From DATBVX01 sp963724625 (lineage in GTDB: Bacteria; Pseudomonadota; Gammaproteobacteria; Steroidobacterales; Steroidobacteraceae), in NCBI GenBank assembly GCA_963724625.1, contig CAVRVO010000029.1, forward strand, positions 310,001 through 374,000: a stretch of 64,000 nucleotides of DNA, in the 5' to 3' direction. A model generated the notes under the pieces. It had not been told where the DNA came from. It ran no database searches and saw only the letters and a list, made by a program, of their open reading frames with translations. Each line of letters opens with the position of its first letter. The stretch's first letter is position 1. Positions 56,477-64,000 of this stretch are shown piece by piece. Made by a program: the position numbers and the translations under genes.

Positions 56477-56513
56477 ATTGATTGTTTCTATCTATCGAAT
56501 AGGCTTTGGCTAT
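56477..56513. promoter_or_regulatory. OxyR-binding site upstream of katG
   Basis: Four tetranucleotides with exact seven-base spacers: ATTG-N7-CTAT-N7-ATAG-N7-CTAT. This matches the E. coli OxyR consensus ATAG-N7-CTAT-N7-ATAG-N7-CTAT in 15 of 16 key positions. It is 82 bp upstream of the katG start. Confidence 0.82.
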
Positions 56514-56554
56514 CAATGTGCCACCGCCGGAACCAGGCGCGAGCGGTTGCCGTG

Positions 56555-57136
56555 CTATCGCTTGTCAAATACCAGCCTATTGCTGACCTTCTCGCCCTTT
56601 GCGTTGGTCCCTTTAAGCGTGATCGTCATGACCTTGCCGTCCTTGGAAACTGTGCGGGTGCCACTGGTCAAGACCTTGCCGGCTTTCTTGGTCGTCGCCT
56701 CGACCGTGAAATCGTCGATGCGCTTGAAAGAGATCGCGTCCGCGTTGAGGTTGCCGGTGAACAGGTAATCCTTGCCGTCATAGCCGGCCGTATACTCACT
56801 GAGGCTGGCCTTGCCATCGGCGTCAACTCCCTTAGCCATCATCCTTACGACCCCTGCGGCTTGTGGCGCGGGATACATTACGGTTGTCGGTCTTCCTTCG
56901 GCGTCAACTCCTCTGGCTTTCAACTGTGTCACCTGCGTGGGAACTTCGTAGGTACGCACCTGACTCTTGGGCGCTGGACCGGGCTCAAAGTGCGACTTTG
57001 CAAGATTGAGCTCCCATGTTCCGATGGCGGGATCGGCAGCTTCCGCCCGCAGACACACGGACAACAAGAGACTTAGCAACGCCACGCGTCCGATGAGCGG
57101 GGCGGAGCTGAGCTTCTGCGTTCCTGAGGACTTCAT
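56555..57136 (-). CDS. Exported hypothetical protein
   Basis: 193 residues from the ATG at 57136, preceded by GGGGAGA; an upstream extension of the frame has no ribosome site. A signal peptide (GRVALLSLLLSVCLRAEA) leads into AADPAIGTWELNLAKSHFEPGP, the start of a beta-rich lipocalin-like domain seen in many uncharacterised exported proteins of Acidobacteria and proteobacteria. The C-terminal strands include SGTRTVSKDGKVMTITLKG. Function unknown. It lies upstream of katG on the same strand, separated by the OxyR site, so the two are regulated independently. Confidence 0.72.
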   Translation of the reverse strand: MKSSGTQKLSSAPLIGRVALLSLLLSVCLRAEAADPAIGTWELNLAKSHFEPGPAPKSQVRTYEVPTQVTQLKARGVDAEGRPTTVMYPAPQAAGVVRMMAKGVDADGKASLSEYTAGYDGKDYLFTGNLNADAISFKRIDDFTVEATTKKAGKVLTSGTRTVSKDGKVMTITLKGTNAKGEKVSNRLVFDKR

Positions 57137-57242
57137 CGTGGTCTCCCCTGCTTGAGGCACACCATCGTATCGACCACGTGCTCGCTTACGCCATACGTAA
57201 TTGCCGCAGCAGCGACAGGGACGCGCGAACTCATCCAGCAAA

Positions 57243-57650
57243 TCACTGCACGGGTTTTGCCACCGGAAACTGCCACGTGCCGTCCAGGATCTGCCGGCGC
57301 CGCCGATACTGGCGCACCACGTACCTCCAGCTCGATGGCGTGACGAGGCAGTTCATCGTCTTCGCGGTGCAACCGCCGAACTGGACCCGTGAAGGACCCG
57401 TCCCTGTTCGGGCCGTGAGGTTGTTAACCGATTAACTGTCGAGCGCGTTCTTCTGGAAAAAGCCCTTCGCGTTGTACACGCTGATCGACCAGAAGCCGTC
57501 GACCGGCACGGCGCGAACCGTCAGACGATGCACGGTCCTGCCGTCGTTGGACTTCGGAATGAACCCTCCAGCGTTGCGTCCATATTTCGAGGGATGCACA
57601 ATCGTCTGCAGAACCATGTGCGCGTCCAGGGGATCAGCGCATGTCGCAGC
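57243..57650 (-). pseudogene. Decayed DUF1214-domain protein, C-terminal remnant
   Basis: A minus-strand frame reads ADPLDAHMVLQTIVHPSKYG, then VPVDGFWSISVYNAKGFFQK, and is stopped by TAA after NALDS. Read through that stop it continues SVNNLTA, VQFGGCTAKTMNCLVTP and ILDGTWQFPVAKPVQ, then TGA at 57243. This matches the conserved end of DUF1214 proteins (FGGC...NCL, ILDG-W-FP). The N-terminal part is absent and the 5' side runs into the oppositely oriented kinase gene, so this is a truncated, inactivated copy. The 5' boundary is approximate. Confidence 0.65.
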
Positions 57651-59206
57651 ATTTATCGTCCGAACTCGTGCGGCATGCCCTCGAAGCCGCCCCGGACGCC
57701 ATTGTCATCGTCGATGAAGCCGGAACGATCCTGTTCGCGAATCAACAGGTGCTCACGGTTTTTGATTATGAGCGCCGTGACCTCGTTGGCCGCTGCGTCG
57801 ACTGTCTGCTGCCGGAGCGTTTTCGCGAGCGCCATGGCCACCATCGCGAGCGGTTTGGCGTCGACGGACGCATGCGCCCGATGGGCGCGGGCCTGGAGTT
57901 ATTCGCACGGCGTCGCGATGGTCTGGAGTTCCCCGTCGAGATCAGCCTGAGCCCGATTCAGGACGGCAATCGGGCACTCGTTGCCGCGTCCATTCGTGAT
58001 GTCACGAGTCGCAAACGCATCCAGGCAGAACTAATGGCGGCACGCGAAGCGGCGGACCAGGCGCGGCGGATTGCCGATGAGGCGCGCGAAGCAGCGGACC
58101 GTGCCAACCTGGCAAAGAGCCGCTTCCTCGCCACGGCGAGTCACGATCTGCGCCAACCCCTGCAGGCCCTCTCACTGCTGAACGGCACGCTGCACCGGAT
58201 GACGGACAGCCCCGACCTCGGCGACGTGCTGGTCCAGCAGGACCAGGCGATCGCCGCCATGTCGCGCCTGCTCAACGCGCTGCTCGATATCAGCAAGCTG
58301 GAGTCAGGTGCCATCAAGCCGGAGCTCAGCGATTTCACCGTGGCGAGCTTGCTCGAGGAATTGCGCCGGGAATTCGCCGCGCTCGCGGCGACCAAGGGAC
58401 TGGAGCTGCAGATCGAGCCATGCGTGGACTACGTGCATTGCGACCGCTCGCTGGTGGAGCAGATCCTGCGCAATCTGATGGCGAACGCCATCAAATACAC
58501 ACGCCAGGGTGTCGTGCGCCTGAACTGCTTACACGAGGCGGCCAGGGTGCGCATCCAGGTGGTTGACACTGGGATCGGTATTCCGGCGGATCAGCTTCGC
58601 TATATCTACGATGAGTTTTACCAAGTGGGCGTGCCGACAAATTCGGTGCGCGAAGGTTACGGGCTGGGCCTGAGCATCGTGCAACGCCTGGTGAAGCTCC
58701 TCGGTCTGCGGCTCGACGTGCACTCCGAGCCCGGCAAGGGTTCCGCCTTTACACTCGACCTGCCGCAAGGCAGCGGCAGTGACCAGGCTACACCGCCTGC
58801 GGCCACGACGTCCTCCACTGCTAACGCGCGCAGCCCGCAGCGATCGCATGTCCTCCTGGTCGAAGACGATCCGGCGGTGCTGGCGGCGACGCGCATGCTG
58901 CTCCGGGTCGATGGCTACCGCGTCACCACCGCGACTTCGCTGACGGAGGCAGAGCGGCAGGCTCGCAACAATCCCGATCTCAGCGTGCTGGTCACCGACT
59001 ATCATTTGGCTGACGAACGAACCGGTACGGAGGTGATCGCGGCGCTGCGAGCCGTGCTTGATCCGAAACTGAAGGCGATTCTCGTGACCGGCGACACCTC
59101 GGGCGCGATCAAGGAACTGCCTGCGGACGAAAACCTTCGCATCATCAGCAAGCCCGTGGACGCCGATGAGCTGCTTGCTCTATTGAGGAAGCTGACCGCC
59201 TCCTGA
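57641..59206 (+). CDS. PAS-domain hybrid histidine kinase with receiver domain
   Basis: 521 residues, no transmembrane helices, so a cytosolic sensor. Residues of about 8-125 form a PAS domain (ALEAAPDAIVIVDEAGTILFAN). A short Ala/Arg coiled coil follows (about 127-160). The HisKA box ASHDLRQPLQALSLL carries H168. The HATPase shows NLMANAIKYTRQG, DTGIGIPADQL and GYGLGLSIVQRL. The C-terminal receiver (from about residue 402) has VEDDP, the phosphoacceptor D453 in VLVTDYHLAD and the lysine in ISKPVDADEL. The DLRQPLQAL type of H-box is typical of soluble orphan hybrid kinases. No cognate DNA-binding regulator is adjacent. Confidence 0.93.
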   Translation: MSQHLSSELVRHALEAAPDAIVIVDEAGTILFANQQVLTVFDYERRDLVGRCVDCLLPERFRERHGHHRERFGVDGRMRPMGAGLELFARRRDGLEFPVEISLSPIQDGNRALVAASIRDVTSRKRIQAELMAAREAADQARRIADEAREAADRANLAKSRFLATASHDLRQPLQALSLLNGTLHRMTDSPDLGDVLVQQDQAIAAMSRLLNALLDISKLESGAIKPELSDFTVASLLEELRREFAALAATKGLELQIEPCVDYVHCDRSLVEQILRNLMANAIKYTRQGVVRLNCLHEAARVRIQVVDTGIGIPADQLRYIYDEFYQVGVPTNSVREGYGLGLSIVQRLVKLLGLRLDVHSEPGKGSAFTLDLPQGSGSDQATPPAATTSSTANARSPQRSHVLLVEDDPAVLAATRMLLRVDGYRVTTATSLTEAERQARNNPDLSVLVTDYHLADERTGTEVIAALRAVLDPKLKAILVTGDTSGAIKELPADENLRIISKPVDADELLALLRKLTAS

Positions 59207-59327
59207 CCTCCAGCCACGGGCATCGGTGCAAATGCGTATGGCGCTGGCGGTTCTGCCGTACCAACATCGGCGTGCCGCAGGGCTTTTTGCATTGTTCAAG
59301 AAGTGAAATATCTGCGAGTATGCGAAC

Positions 59328-59570
59328 ATGAGCCAGAACCGCGAGCGCACCCGAGACGCCGAGAAGCGAGCCGAGCTGCGCGAGGATTTCGAATACTTCG
59401 ATGAGGATCACGACGGTCGTATGCAGTTCGACGAGTTCGTGAACTTCCTGAGCGGCCTCGAAGGGAGCATGTCGGCGGAAGAGTGCCGCATCGGGTTCGC
59501 GGCGATCGATCACAACCGCGACGGCGCGATCGAGTTCGATGAGTTTCTGGCCTGGTGGCAGTCGGACTGA
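59328..59570 (+). CDS. EF-hand calcium-binding protein
   Basis: 80 residues, no signal peptide. Two complete EF-hand loops are visible: DEDHDGRMQFDEF (residues 25-37) and DHNRDGAIEFDEF (about 61-73). Each has Asp at positions 1, 3 and 5, Gly at 6 and Glu at 12. The pair forms one calmodulin-like lobe, probably a cytosolic Ca2+ sensor or buffer. It lies between the hybrid kinase and a diheme cytochrome gene, all on the plus strand, which may mean joint expression. Confidence 0.85.
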   Translation: MSQNRERTRDAEKRAELREDFEYFDEDHDGRMQFDEFVNFLSGLEGSMSAEECRIGFAAIDHNRDGAIEFDEFLAWWQSD

Positions 59571-59607
59571 TTTCTGCCCGCGCACGCGCTGCTCGTAAGG
59601 ACCGGAA

Positions 59608-60315
59608 ATGATGCGGGTCATAGCGGTGATGGTTGCTGGATCTGCTCTGGCGCTGGGTGCCACCCACCTCGATGCCGAAGCGCCAACCTTCGCTGAGAAT
59701 ACGGCCGCGGCCATCGCGGAGTTCCAGGCCGCGCTCGCGCTGACACCCGATCTCAAGCATGGGGCGCAGCTTTTCGAGACTTGCTCGGCCTGTCATGGGG
59801 CGGACGGGGCTGGCGCCCGGGACGGGACCGTTCCTGCTATCGCGGGCCAGCACGTCTCGGTGCTGGTCAAGCAGCTGGTCGACTTCCGCCACGACCGCCG
59901 CTGGGATGAGCGCATGCAGAACTTTGCTTCGCGCCACAGTCTGGAAGGAGCTCAGGATCTGTTGGACGTCGCATCCTATGCCGAGAGCCTGCCGCGCTGG
60001 CCGCCGCTCGAAGGAGGCATTGGCGACGGCAAAGCACTGCAACGCGGAGCCAATGCCTATTTCATCCAGTGCGAGGGTTGTCACGGACCGCTGGGCGAGG
60101 GTGAGCTGCGCCGCATGCGGCCGCGGCTTGCGGGACAGCACTACGCATACCTGATGCGCGAGCTCGGGGAGACCGCGGCCGGCGAGCGCCCTGGCATGGA
60201 TGCAGAACACGTGAAGCGAATTCGGAAACTGACCCTCGAAGAGCGCCAGGGCATCGCGGATTACCTCTCACGCCTCAGCCCGGACCTGGCTTCGAGGCGC
60301 CCGCAGGACCGCTGA
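59608..60315 (+). CDS. Diheme cytochrome c (c4-like)
   Basis: 235 residues with a signal peptide (MMRVIAVMVAGSALALGATH). Two haem-binding motifs: C59-S-A-C-H63 followed by GADGAGARDGTVPAIAGQH, and C155-E-G-C-H159 followed by GPLGEGELRRMRPRLAGQH. The repeated pattern with AGQHYAYL is typical of class I cytochrome c4/c553 electron shuttles in the periplasm. Axial methionines are in the second halves of each domain (for example DERMQNFA, RPGMDAEH). It probably passes electrons between a dehydrogenase or oxidase complex; partner unknown. It is followed by a monoheme cytochrome. Confidence 0.9.
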   Translation: MMRVIAVMVAGSALALGATHLDAEAPTFAENTAAAIAEFQAALALTPDLKHGAQLFETCSACHGADGAGARDGTVPAIAGQHVSVLVKQLVDFRHDRRWDERMQNFASRHSLEGAQDLLDVASYAESLPRWPPLEGGIGDGKALQRGANAYFIQCEGCHGPLGEGELRRMRPRLAGQHYAYLMRELGETAAGERPGMDAEHVKRIRKLTLEERQGIADYLSRLSPDLASRRPQDR

Positions 60316-60368
60316 TCTCTGATCTCAAGAAGTGCGGACTGCGGAAGTCTGTCAACACACCAAGGAGC

Positions 60369-60788
60369 ATGACGATGATCTCTGCGCGACGATTCATGAT
60401 GCCGACAATTCTCCTGGCGCTGGCGCCGTTCACCCTCGCCTCGGCCGAAGAGTTGTCGGGGTATGACGGCAAGCAGCTCTATTTCCGCTTCTGTGCGGCC
60501 TGCCACGGCGAGCTGGCCGACGGTAATGGCCCCGTCGCCGCCTACTTCAAGATCGCACCCCCTGATCTCACACGGCTCGCGAAGCGCCGTGGCGGAACCT
60601 ATCCCGCTGATGAGGTGCGCAAGACCATCGATGGTCGCGTCGATGCCAGCGTGCATGGCTCGCGCCAGATGCCCGTGTGGGGATACGAGTTCTATTTTGC
60701 AGACAGCGGGAATCCTGACAAGCAAACGCAAGTCGAGGAGCTGATCGACCGGCTGGTGGAATACCTTAGAACCGTGCAGGTGAAATAG
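60369..60788 (+). CDS. Monoheme cytochrome c
   Basis: 139 residues from the ATG at 60369 or the later ATG 60375. A signal peptide (PTILLALAPFTLASA) precedes one haem motif C42-A-A-C-H46, then GELADGNGPVAAYFKIAPPDLT. The PPDLT stretch and the axial methionine candidate in SRQMPVWGYEF are typical of small class I cytochromes such as those accompanying oxidases. It lies 53 bp after the diheme cytochrome and probably functions with it. Confidence 0.88.
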   Translation: MTMISARRFMMPTILLALAPFTLASAEELSGYDGKQLYFRFCAACHGELADGNGPVAAYFKIAPPDLTRLAKRRGGTYPADEVRKTIDGRVDASVHGSRQMPVWGYEFYFADSGNPDKQTQVEELIDRLVEYLRTVQVK

Positions 60789-60844
60789 CACCGACACGTG
60801 CGATCTCACCGCCTACACGCCGCTCAAGGATGCGGCCGGCCGTT

Positions 60845-61879
60845 CTACGGCAGCACGGCGACGGGCAGGTGCCGAGCGCGCGCCGGCACCGGGGTGCGGA
60901 AGCCGGGAGCTTTGACCACGCACAAATCACAATTCAGCTCGTCGATGACCCGTTCAGCCGTGTTGCCGATGAAGAGTCTGTTCAGCCCCGAACGCGACAC
61001 GACGCCCGTGACCACGATCTGGGCGTGCAGTTGCCGCACGAGTCGCGGCAGCACCTCTTCCGGCTCGCCGGCGATCACGTGCAGACTGCGCTTGCTGATC
61101 GCAAAACGCCGGGTCTCGACCGCGACTCTCTGAGTGATGCGCTTTGCGTGTTCCCGAGCTTCTGCGCCGGTGACGATGACTGGCAGAGGCTCGGTCATCA
61201 CTCCAGGCAGATATTCGAGCAGCGGCGTGTACGCATGAACGGCATGCAGCTGTCCGCCAAGAGCGCGCGCGAGTTGCGCGCCGACCTTGAGGATGCGCGG
61301 ATCGAGTGCTGCGGGCTTGGCGCGCAAGTGCAACGGGTCCACGGCGCACATGACTTTCGTGCCGCGCCACGCGCGTGACGACTTCACCAGCAGCACTGGC
61401 ACCGGGCACAGGCGAATAAGTTGCCAATCCGTATTGCTCAGGAACGCGCGTGCGAGCGCGCGGTGGCGCCGAGTCGCCGCAATCACAAAGTCGGCCTTGT
61501 GTCGCAGAGCCTGCCGGATGATGGCCTCATGTGCCGGATAGTCCCAGCGCACGCTGACCCGAACGCGCAGTCCCGAGCGCGCAAGAACTTCCGCGCGTCG
61601 CTCGAGCCGAACCCGGGTCGCTTCCACCAGCTCCTCGATCTGACGCTCCGGGTTGGCGCTTCCATATACGAGCGTGCCCTGGATTCGCGGATCGAATAGA
61701 CAATGGAATACATCGAGCTCGGCGCCGGTGCGCCGTGCGAGCTGCATCGCCTTCGCCAGGGCGGGCTGACGACGCGCGCCCGGGTCAGCGATTGCGACCA
61801 GGATGCGATTGATCCCGCTCAATGGGCGCAACCGCCTGGCGCTGGTACCGCCAATGTAGCCACTCTGTTCAAGAGCCAA
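60845..61879 (-). CDS. Tandem universal stress protein
   Basis: 344 residues from a TTG at 61879 with GGAGAG just upstream. Two UspA domains in tandem: the first begins GINRILVAIADPGARRQPAL, the second begins TKVMCAVDPLHLRAKPAALD and ends in LLPRLVRQLHAQIVVTGVVSRSGLNRLFIGNTAERVI, a complete ATP-binding GxxGxxx(S/T)-like end. The start overlaps the DUF302 stop by 11 bp, so it belongs to the groEL-DUF302 operon. UspE-like tandem proteins help cells survive starvation and oxidative or respiratory stress. Confidence 0.9.
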   Translation of the reverse strand: MALEQSGYIGGTSARRLRPLSGINRILVAIADPGARRQPALAKAMQLARRTGAELDVFHCLFDPRIQGTLVYGSANPERQIEELVEATRVRLERRAEVLARSGLRVRVSVRWDYPAHEAIIRQALRHKADFVIAATRRHRALARAFLSNTDWQLIRLCPVPVLLVKSSRAWRGTKVMCAVDPLHLRAKPAALDPRILKVGAQLARALGGQLHAVHAYTPLLEYLPGVMTEPLPVIVTGAEAREHAKRITQRVAVETRRFAISKRSLHVIAGEPEEVLPRLVRQLHAQIVVTGVVSRSGLNRLFIGNTAERVIDELNCDLCVVKAPGFRTPVPARARHLPVAVLP

Positions 61880-62261
61880 TGCTCTCCAGGACGTTCGCCA
61901 GGCGCTTGCGTACGTCGATGGCGACTCGGGCGAGAGCCGGATTGCCCGTGCGCTCCATCGCTACCACCGGGTCGACGCTGGCGACTTCGACGCGCCCGTC
62001 CGCGGCTTCCCGGACAATGACGTTGCAGGGCAGGAGGACGCCGAGCTTGTCCTCCATCTTGAGCCCTTCATAGGCTAGCGTGGGGTTGCAGGCGCCGAGA
62101 ATCCGATAGGGCGGTAGCTCCGCTCCGATCTTCGACTTCAACGTGGCACTGACGTCGATATCGGTGAGCACTCCGAAACCCTCGGCCTTGAGCCGCTCGA
62201 TGACTTGCGCGACGACCTGGTCAAAAGGTTGCCGGGCGTCCTTGGCGATGTAGTAGTTCAT
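61869..62261 (-). CDS. DUF302 protein
   Basis: 130 residues. The DUF302 core is recognisable: FDQVVAQVIERLKAEGFGVLTDIDV at the N-terminus, YRILGACNPTLAYEGLKMED in the centre and VGVLLPCNVIVREAADGRVEVA-like strands after it. DUF302 proteins have an alpha/beta fold and are often linked to sulfur oxidation or stress loci; the biochemical role is unknown. The ATG overlaps the groEL stop as ATGA, showing translational coupling with the chaperonin. Confidence 0.9.
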   Translation of the reverse strand: MNYYIAKDARQPFDQVVAQVIERLKAEGFGVLTDIDVSATLKSKIGAELPPYRILGACNPTLAYEGLKMEDKLGVLLPCNVIVREAADGRVEVASVDPVVAMERTGNPALARVAIDVRKRLANVLESIGS

Positions 62262-63874
62262 TCAACCCCCATCGGCGCACGCTCTTCGCTCTTTTCCGGC
62301 TTTTCGGTAACGGTGGCTTCCGTCAACAACAGCACCCCCGCGACCGAAACCGCGTTCTCGAGCCCCAGGCGCACTACTTTGGCGGGATCGACGATCCCCG
62401 CCTCGAACAGGTCGACGAATTGCTTGCGCGCGGCGTCGAAGCCGACGTTCCCCGTGCCATTCAGCATGCGATCGACGACCACGCCGCCATCGGCCGCGGA
62501 ATTCTCGGCGATCTGACGCGTCGGCGCCTCGAGCGCGCGCCGCAGGATCTGCACGCCCGTGCGCTCATCGCCGCTGGTCTGCGACTCGAGAGCGGCTACC
62601 GCGGGGCATATGCGCAGCAGCGCGAGACCTCCGCCTGCGACAATGCCTTCAGCGACCGCGGCCTTCGTGGAGCTGATGGCGTCATCGAGGGCATCCTTCT
62701 TGGCTTTCATCTCCGACTCGGAGGGTGCGCCAACGCGGATCACAGCCACTCCGCCCGAAAGCTTGGCGAGGCGCTCTTCGAGCTTTTCCCGGTCGTAGTC
62801 GCTTGTGGCCTTATCCAGCTCCTTACGGATCATTTGTATACGGCCCTGGATCGCGGCCTTGTCGCCAGCGCCGCCGATGATCGTGGTGTTGTCCTTATCG
62901 ACGATCACGCGCTTGGCGCGGCCGAGCTGCGTGAGTTTGACATCTTCTAGCTTCAATCCCAGTTCCTCGGCAATCAGCTCGCCGCCCGTCAGCGTCGCGA
63001 TGTCCTGCAGCATCGCCTTGCGGCGATCACCAAAGCCCGGCGCTTTCACGGCCGCGTTCTTCAACACGCCGCGGATCTGATTGACGATCAGGGTGGCCAG
63101 CGCTTCGCCCTCGATATCCTCGGCGATGATGAGGATCGGGCGGCCGGACTTTGCCACCTGTTCGAGCAGCGGGATGATGTCCTTGAGGATGTTGAGCTTG
63201 CGATCGCAGATGAGTACGAAGGCCTCCTCGAGGATTGCCTCCATCGTATTCGTGTCGGTCACGAAGTAGGGTGAAAGGTAACCGCGGTCGAACTGCATGC
63301 CTTCGACGACTTCGAGTATCGTTTCAGTGGTCTTCGACTCCTCCACCGTGATCACGCCATCGTCGCCCACCTTCTCAATGGCATCGGCGACCAGCTCGCC
63401 GATCGTCGGATCGTTGTGTGCGGAGATCGTCGCGACCTGCGCTTTTTCCTTGCGGCTGCCGACCGGCTTGGCAAGTGTGCCCAGCGCCTTCACGGCCGCT
63501 TCGAGAGCACGATCCAACCCGCGCTTGATGTCGATCGCGCTCGCACCGGCGGCCACGTTGCGCACGCCATCGGCATAGATGGCGTGTGCAAGGATCGTCG
63601 CCGTGCTCGTGCCGTCACCGACGGCATCGCCGGTCTTCTCCGCGGCCTGCCGCAGCATCTGCGCGCCGAGGTTCTCCTCCGGATCCGCGAGCTCCATCTC
63701 CTTGGCGATCGTCACGCCGTCGTTGCAGACCACCGGTACGCCCCACTTCTTCTGAATCAGGACCGACTTGGATTTCGGTCCGAGCGTGATACGTACGGCA
63801 TCGGCGAGCTGCGTCGCACCACGCAGAACCTTCTCGCGGGCCGCCGAACCGAACAGCACCTGCCTCGCGGTCAT
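62258..63874 (-). CDS. groL: Second-type GroEL chaperonin
   Basis: 538 residues. Canonical features are KSKSVLIQKKWGVPVVCNDGVTIAKE, the ATPase loop VGDGTSTATILAHAIY with catalytic Asp, the apical domain with RGYLSPYFVTD and VKAPGFGDRRKAML, and AVAEGIVAGGGLALL. It lacks the Gly-Gly-Met tail of housekeeping GroEL, ending in EKSEERAPMGVE. No groES precedes it; instead the upstream gene is a DUF2934 protein with ATGA overlap. This suggests a specialised paralogue working in stress, using groES from elsewhere. Confidence 0.94.
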   Translation of the reverse strand: MTARQVLFGSAAREKVLRGATQLADAVRITLGPKSKSVLIQKKWGVPVVCNDGVTIAKEMELADPEENLGAQMLRQAAEKTGDAVGDGTSTATILAHAIYADGVRNVAAGASAIDIKRGLDRALEAAVKALGTLAKPVGSRKEKAQVATISAHNDPTIGELVADAIEKVGDDGVITVEESKTTETILEVVEGMQFDRGYLSPYFVTDTNTMEAILEEAFVLICDRKLNILKDIIPLLEQVAKSGRPILIIAEDIEGEALATLIVNQIRGVLKNAAVKAPGFGDRRKAMLQDIATLTGGELIAEELGLKLEDVKLTQLGRAKRVIVDKDNTTIIGGAGDKAAIQGRIQMIRKELDKATSDYDREKLEERLAKLSGGVAVIRVGAPSESEMKAKKDALDDAISSTKAAVAEGIVAGGGLALLRICPAVAALESQTSGDERTGVQILRRALEAPTRQIAENSAADGGVVVDRMLNGTGNVGFDAARKQFVDLFEAGIVDPAKVVRLGLENAVSVAGVLLLTEATVTEKPEKSEERAPMGVE

Positions 63875-64000
63875 GCGAAGCTTCCCCTATCCACCGGGCT
63901 GACACACCCAGACGTCAGCGCCTGATCGATTTCTCGCTCGGCCGTCAGCCAATCGTCCAACTCACGGCCGGGACAGAAGCCACGACGCTCCGACCGATAG
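63871..64000 (-). CDS. DUF2934 protein, C-terminal part (truncated by window edge)
   Basis: A minus-strand frame enters from the right edge and ends at the TGA overlapping the groEL ATG (ATGA). The visible 42 residues begin YRSERRGFCPGRELDDWLTA and continue EREIDQAL, which match the core of DUF2934 (helical, W-L-x-A-E motif), a small protein family of unknown function often found in soil proteobacteria next to stress genes. Translational coupling to groEL suggests a shared operon. Confidence 0.75.
   Translation of the reverse strand, partial: YRSERRGFCPGRELDDWLTAEREIDQALTSGCVSPVDRGSFA

Overview
GC-rich, gene-dense chromosomal DNA of a Gram-negative proteobacterium, most likely a gammaproteobacterium of the Xanthomonadales/Steroidobacterales/Nevskiales type. 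The evidence is the block ychF-pth-rplY-prs-tRNA-Gln-ispE-lolB-TPR lipoprotein next to prfA, a TonB-dependent receptor of the Xanthomonas/Caulobacter class, and a TonB/MFS/LacI-type sugar locus. The taxonomic call is inference.

Layout. (1) 1-5.1 kb: the 3' part of a Calvin-Benson-Bassham operon, cbbX(partial)-fbp-cbbP-cbbZ-cbbT, tightly overlapping, implying autotrophic capacity with red-type Rubisco encoded upstream. A convergent OFA-type carboxylate transporter follows. (2) 6.8-10.3 kb: small accessory genes (exported pentapeptide-repeat protein, alpha/beta hydrolase, GNAT, two exported proteins). (3) 10.3-26 kb: an N-acetylglucosamine/glucose locus with a GH20 hexosaminidase lipoprotein, TPR-sulfotransferase, TonB receptor, glucokinase, FucP/NagP-type permease, LacI and GntR regulators with recognisable operators, a NagB-II-like SIS protein, nagA, 6-phosphogluconolactonase and a short 6-phosphogluconate dehydrogenase. 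(4) 26-36.7 kb: an orphan diiron ferritin-like protein, PhoD, a TetR-DUF1761 unit, and a BlaI-type regulator with an M56 sensor peptidase fused to a serine hydrolase, followed by a cupin and a quinone oxidoreductase. (5) 36.8-45.4 kb: a porin-like protein and a six-gene hyfBCEFGI-like membrane complex whose large subunit has lost all four NiFe cysteines. This is an energy-converting hydrogenase-related (Ehr) complex, not a hydrogenase. (6) 45.4-54 kb: a small ribbon-helix-helix gene, tRNA-Met, and the conserved translation/envelope block through prfA. (7) 54-57.7 kb: katG behind a near-perfect OxyR site, an exported protein and a decayed DUF1214 gene. (8) 57.6-64 kb: a hybrid histidine kinase, an EF-hand protein and two c-type cytochromes, facing an operon of a DUF2934 protein, a second-type GroEL, DUF302 and a double universal stress protein.

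Together the genes describe a metabolically flexible bacterium: CO2 fixation, scavenging of amino sugars (hexosaminidase, TonB uptake, permease, kinase, deacetylase, deaminase, pentose phosphate enzymes), and a redox/stress toolkit.

The sequence carries about eight apparent single-base indels that break or truncate otherwise conserved genes (TPR-sulfotransferase, TonB receptor, a small membrane protein, the M56/serine hydrolase, the hyfB start and lolB). They cluster at short homopolymers, and one hits the normally essential lolB, so uncorrected sequencing errors are more likely than real gene decay. Frameshifted entries should be read with that in mind.
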